From contig CALBJU010000309.1 in the NCBI GenBank assembly GCA_937893205.1, forward strand, positions 1 to 13,903: a DNA stretch of 13,903 nucleotides. The letters are read 5' to 3'. The notes under the pieces are model-generated. The model was not told the origin of the DNA and did no database searches. It saw only the letters and a program-made list of their open reading frames with translations. The translations under genes and the position numbers were made by a program. Of the stretch, positions 13,439 through 13,903 are shown in pieces; the first letter of the stretch is position 1; each line of letters starts with the position of its first letter. The stretch is from an uncultured Bacteroidota bacterium. GTDB taxonomy: Bacteria; Bacteroidota; Rhodothermia; Rhodothermales; UBA10348.

Positions 13439-13903
13439 CTACTTCTCACCCCATGAGCGAGCAAGGCGGTGCATCAGCACAGCCGTACGAATGGTCTGCA
13501 TGGGCAGCGTGCTTAGATCGGCCCATTCTTTCGTCGTGTGGGTGCCCTCACCCATCATTCCAAGTCCGTCGAGGGCCATGTCCACATGGCGAGCGGCAAA
13601 TGATATGTCAGCGGCGCCGGCTTCGTTAGGGTCGACAGCAGTGACGGGCCCGTACCCGACATCCTGACTGACCTGGCTGAACAGGCCAAGCAGGTTCGTG
13701 TTGCCCTCTGTCATCCCCATGGGTGGATAGCTGTCCCGAAACGTTATCGTGGCCTGGGTCTTCGGTAGATTATCGCTGAGAATTGCTTCCATCTGTTTCT
13801 TTACGCGGTCTCTCTGTTCTGGAGAAATTGCCCGCAGGTCTCCCGCAACGAGGGTGGTTTCCGAAATTACATTCGTTTTTCCGAAAGCTGTTCCCCGGTC
13901 ATG
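13439..13903 (-). CDS. M20-family metallopeptidase, C-terminal part (window edge)
   Basis: The last 154 codons of a minus-strand gene running off the window end; the frame stays open to 13903, so the internal ATG at 13792 is not the start. The protein begins RGTAFGKTNVISETTLVAGD and continues LRAISPEQRDRVKKQ, ATITFRDSYPPMGMTEGN, DVGYGPVTAVDPNEAGAADISFAA and LDGLGMMGEGTHTTKEWADL. This fits glutamate-carboxypeptidase-like (CPG2-type) M20/M25/M40 zinc hydrolases: the FGKTNVIS segment ends the dimerisation domain, the GAADISFAA and GEGTHT regions return to the catalytic domain, and the His of GTHT is the expected metal ligand. The substrate (peptide or folate-like) is unknown. It converges on the permease remnant with 46 bp between them. 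Confidence 0.88.
   Translation of the reverse strand, partial: HDRGTAFGKTNVISETTLVAGDLRAISPEQRDRVKKQMEAILSDNLPKTQATITFRDSYPPMGMTEGNTNLLGLFSQVSQDVGYGPVTAVDPNEAGAADISFAARHVDMALDGLGMMGEGTHTTKEWADLSTLPMQTIRTAVLMHRLARSWGEK

Noticed and set aside
13246..13464. Minus-strand frame of 72 codons between the peptidase and the ada remnant, considered as the missing Ada N-terminus
   Set aside because: The translation lacks the Cys-rich zinc motif of the Ada sensor domain, and the plus strand here reads as the permease C-terminus instead.
13439..13792. Peptidase reading as a complete 117-residue protein from ATG 13792
   Set aside because: The frame continues without a stop to the window edge and encodes conserved M20 sequence (FGKTNVIS...), so the ATG is internal.

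Overview
The window looks like a chromosomal segment of a Gram-negative, Bacteroidota/Rhodothermota-type bacterium, perhaps marine and Rhodothermales-like. The support is a TonB-dependent receptor paired with a DUF4249-type lipoprotein, a secreted enzyme ending in a type IX secretion (T9SS) sorting domain, a secreted PHP phosphodiesterase of a kind common in that group, a base composition that looks mid-50s % GC by eye, and start codons mostly without strong Shine-Dalgarno sequences. The taxonomic call is inference. No rRNA, tRNA, CRISPR array or insertion sequence is visible.

Layout. 1-2783 (+): the 3' part of a TonB receptor gene, cut by the window edge, then 2 bp later a DUF4249 lipoprotein; together an outer-membrane uptake pair. 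2975-4414 (+): a group II PLP-dependent decarboxylase behind a hairpin-containing leader. 4486-5189 (+): a small CBU_0592-like membrane protein and a hotdog-fold thioesterase; an imperfect 18-bp tandem duplication lies across their boundary. 5209-7401 (-): a large secreted PAP2/vanadium-haloperoxidase-type protein with a complete active-site signature and a T9SS C-terminal domain. 7534-9291 (+): a DUF1801/YdeI protein and a class I-like polyphosphate kinase 2. 9369-9584 (+): a possible small acidic protein, followed by a perfect 10-bp GC hairpin. 9708-11230 (+): a compact cluster of an unknown four-helix membrane protein, a ProXp-ala/YbaK-type tRNA-editing deacylase and the vitamin transporter PnuC; the last two overlap by 4 bp (ATGA). 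11324-12475 (+): a secreted Sb-PDE-type PHP phosphodiesterase whose signal peptide contains a 9-bp tandem repeat. 12503-13249 (-): an Ada-type DNA methyltransferase lacking its N-terminal half. 13219-13392 (+): the last ~57 codons of a MacB/FtsX-type ABC permease. 13439-13903 (-): the 3' part of an M20 metallopeptidase gene, cut by the window edge.

Most genes are ordinary single-function genes, and I see no multi-gene novel defence or biosynthetic system. The most unusual structure is at about 13216-13231, where the remnants of two divergently oriented genes (ada and an ABC permease) are joined, each missing its 5' part. This is a deletion or recombination scar, or an assembly chimera. Other points worth a second look are the T9SS-exported haloperoxidase-like enzyme with its ISGH motif, the in-frame GLF repeat in a signal peptide, the U-tract-less GC hairpin at 9667-9689, and the PnuC/tRNA-deacylase coupling.
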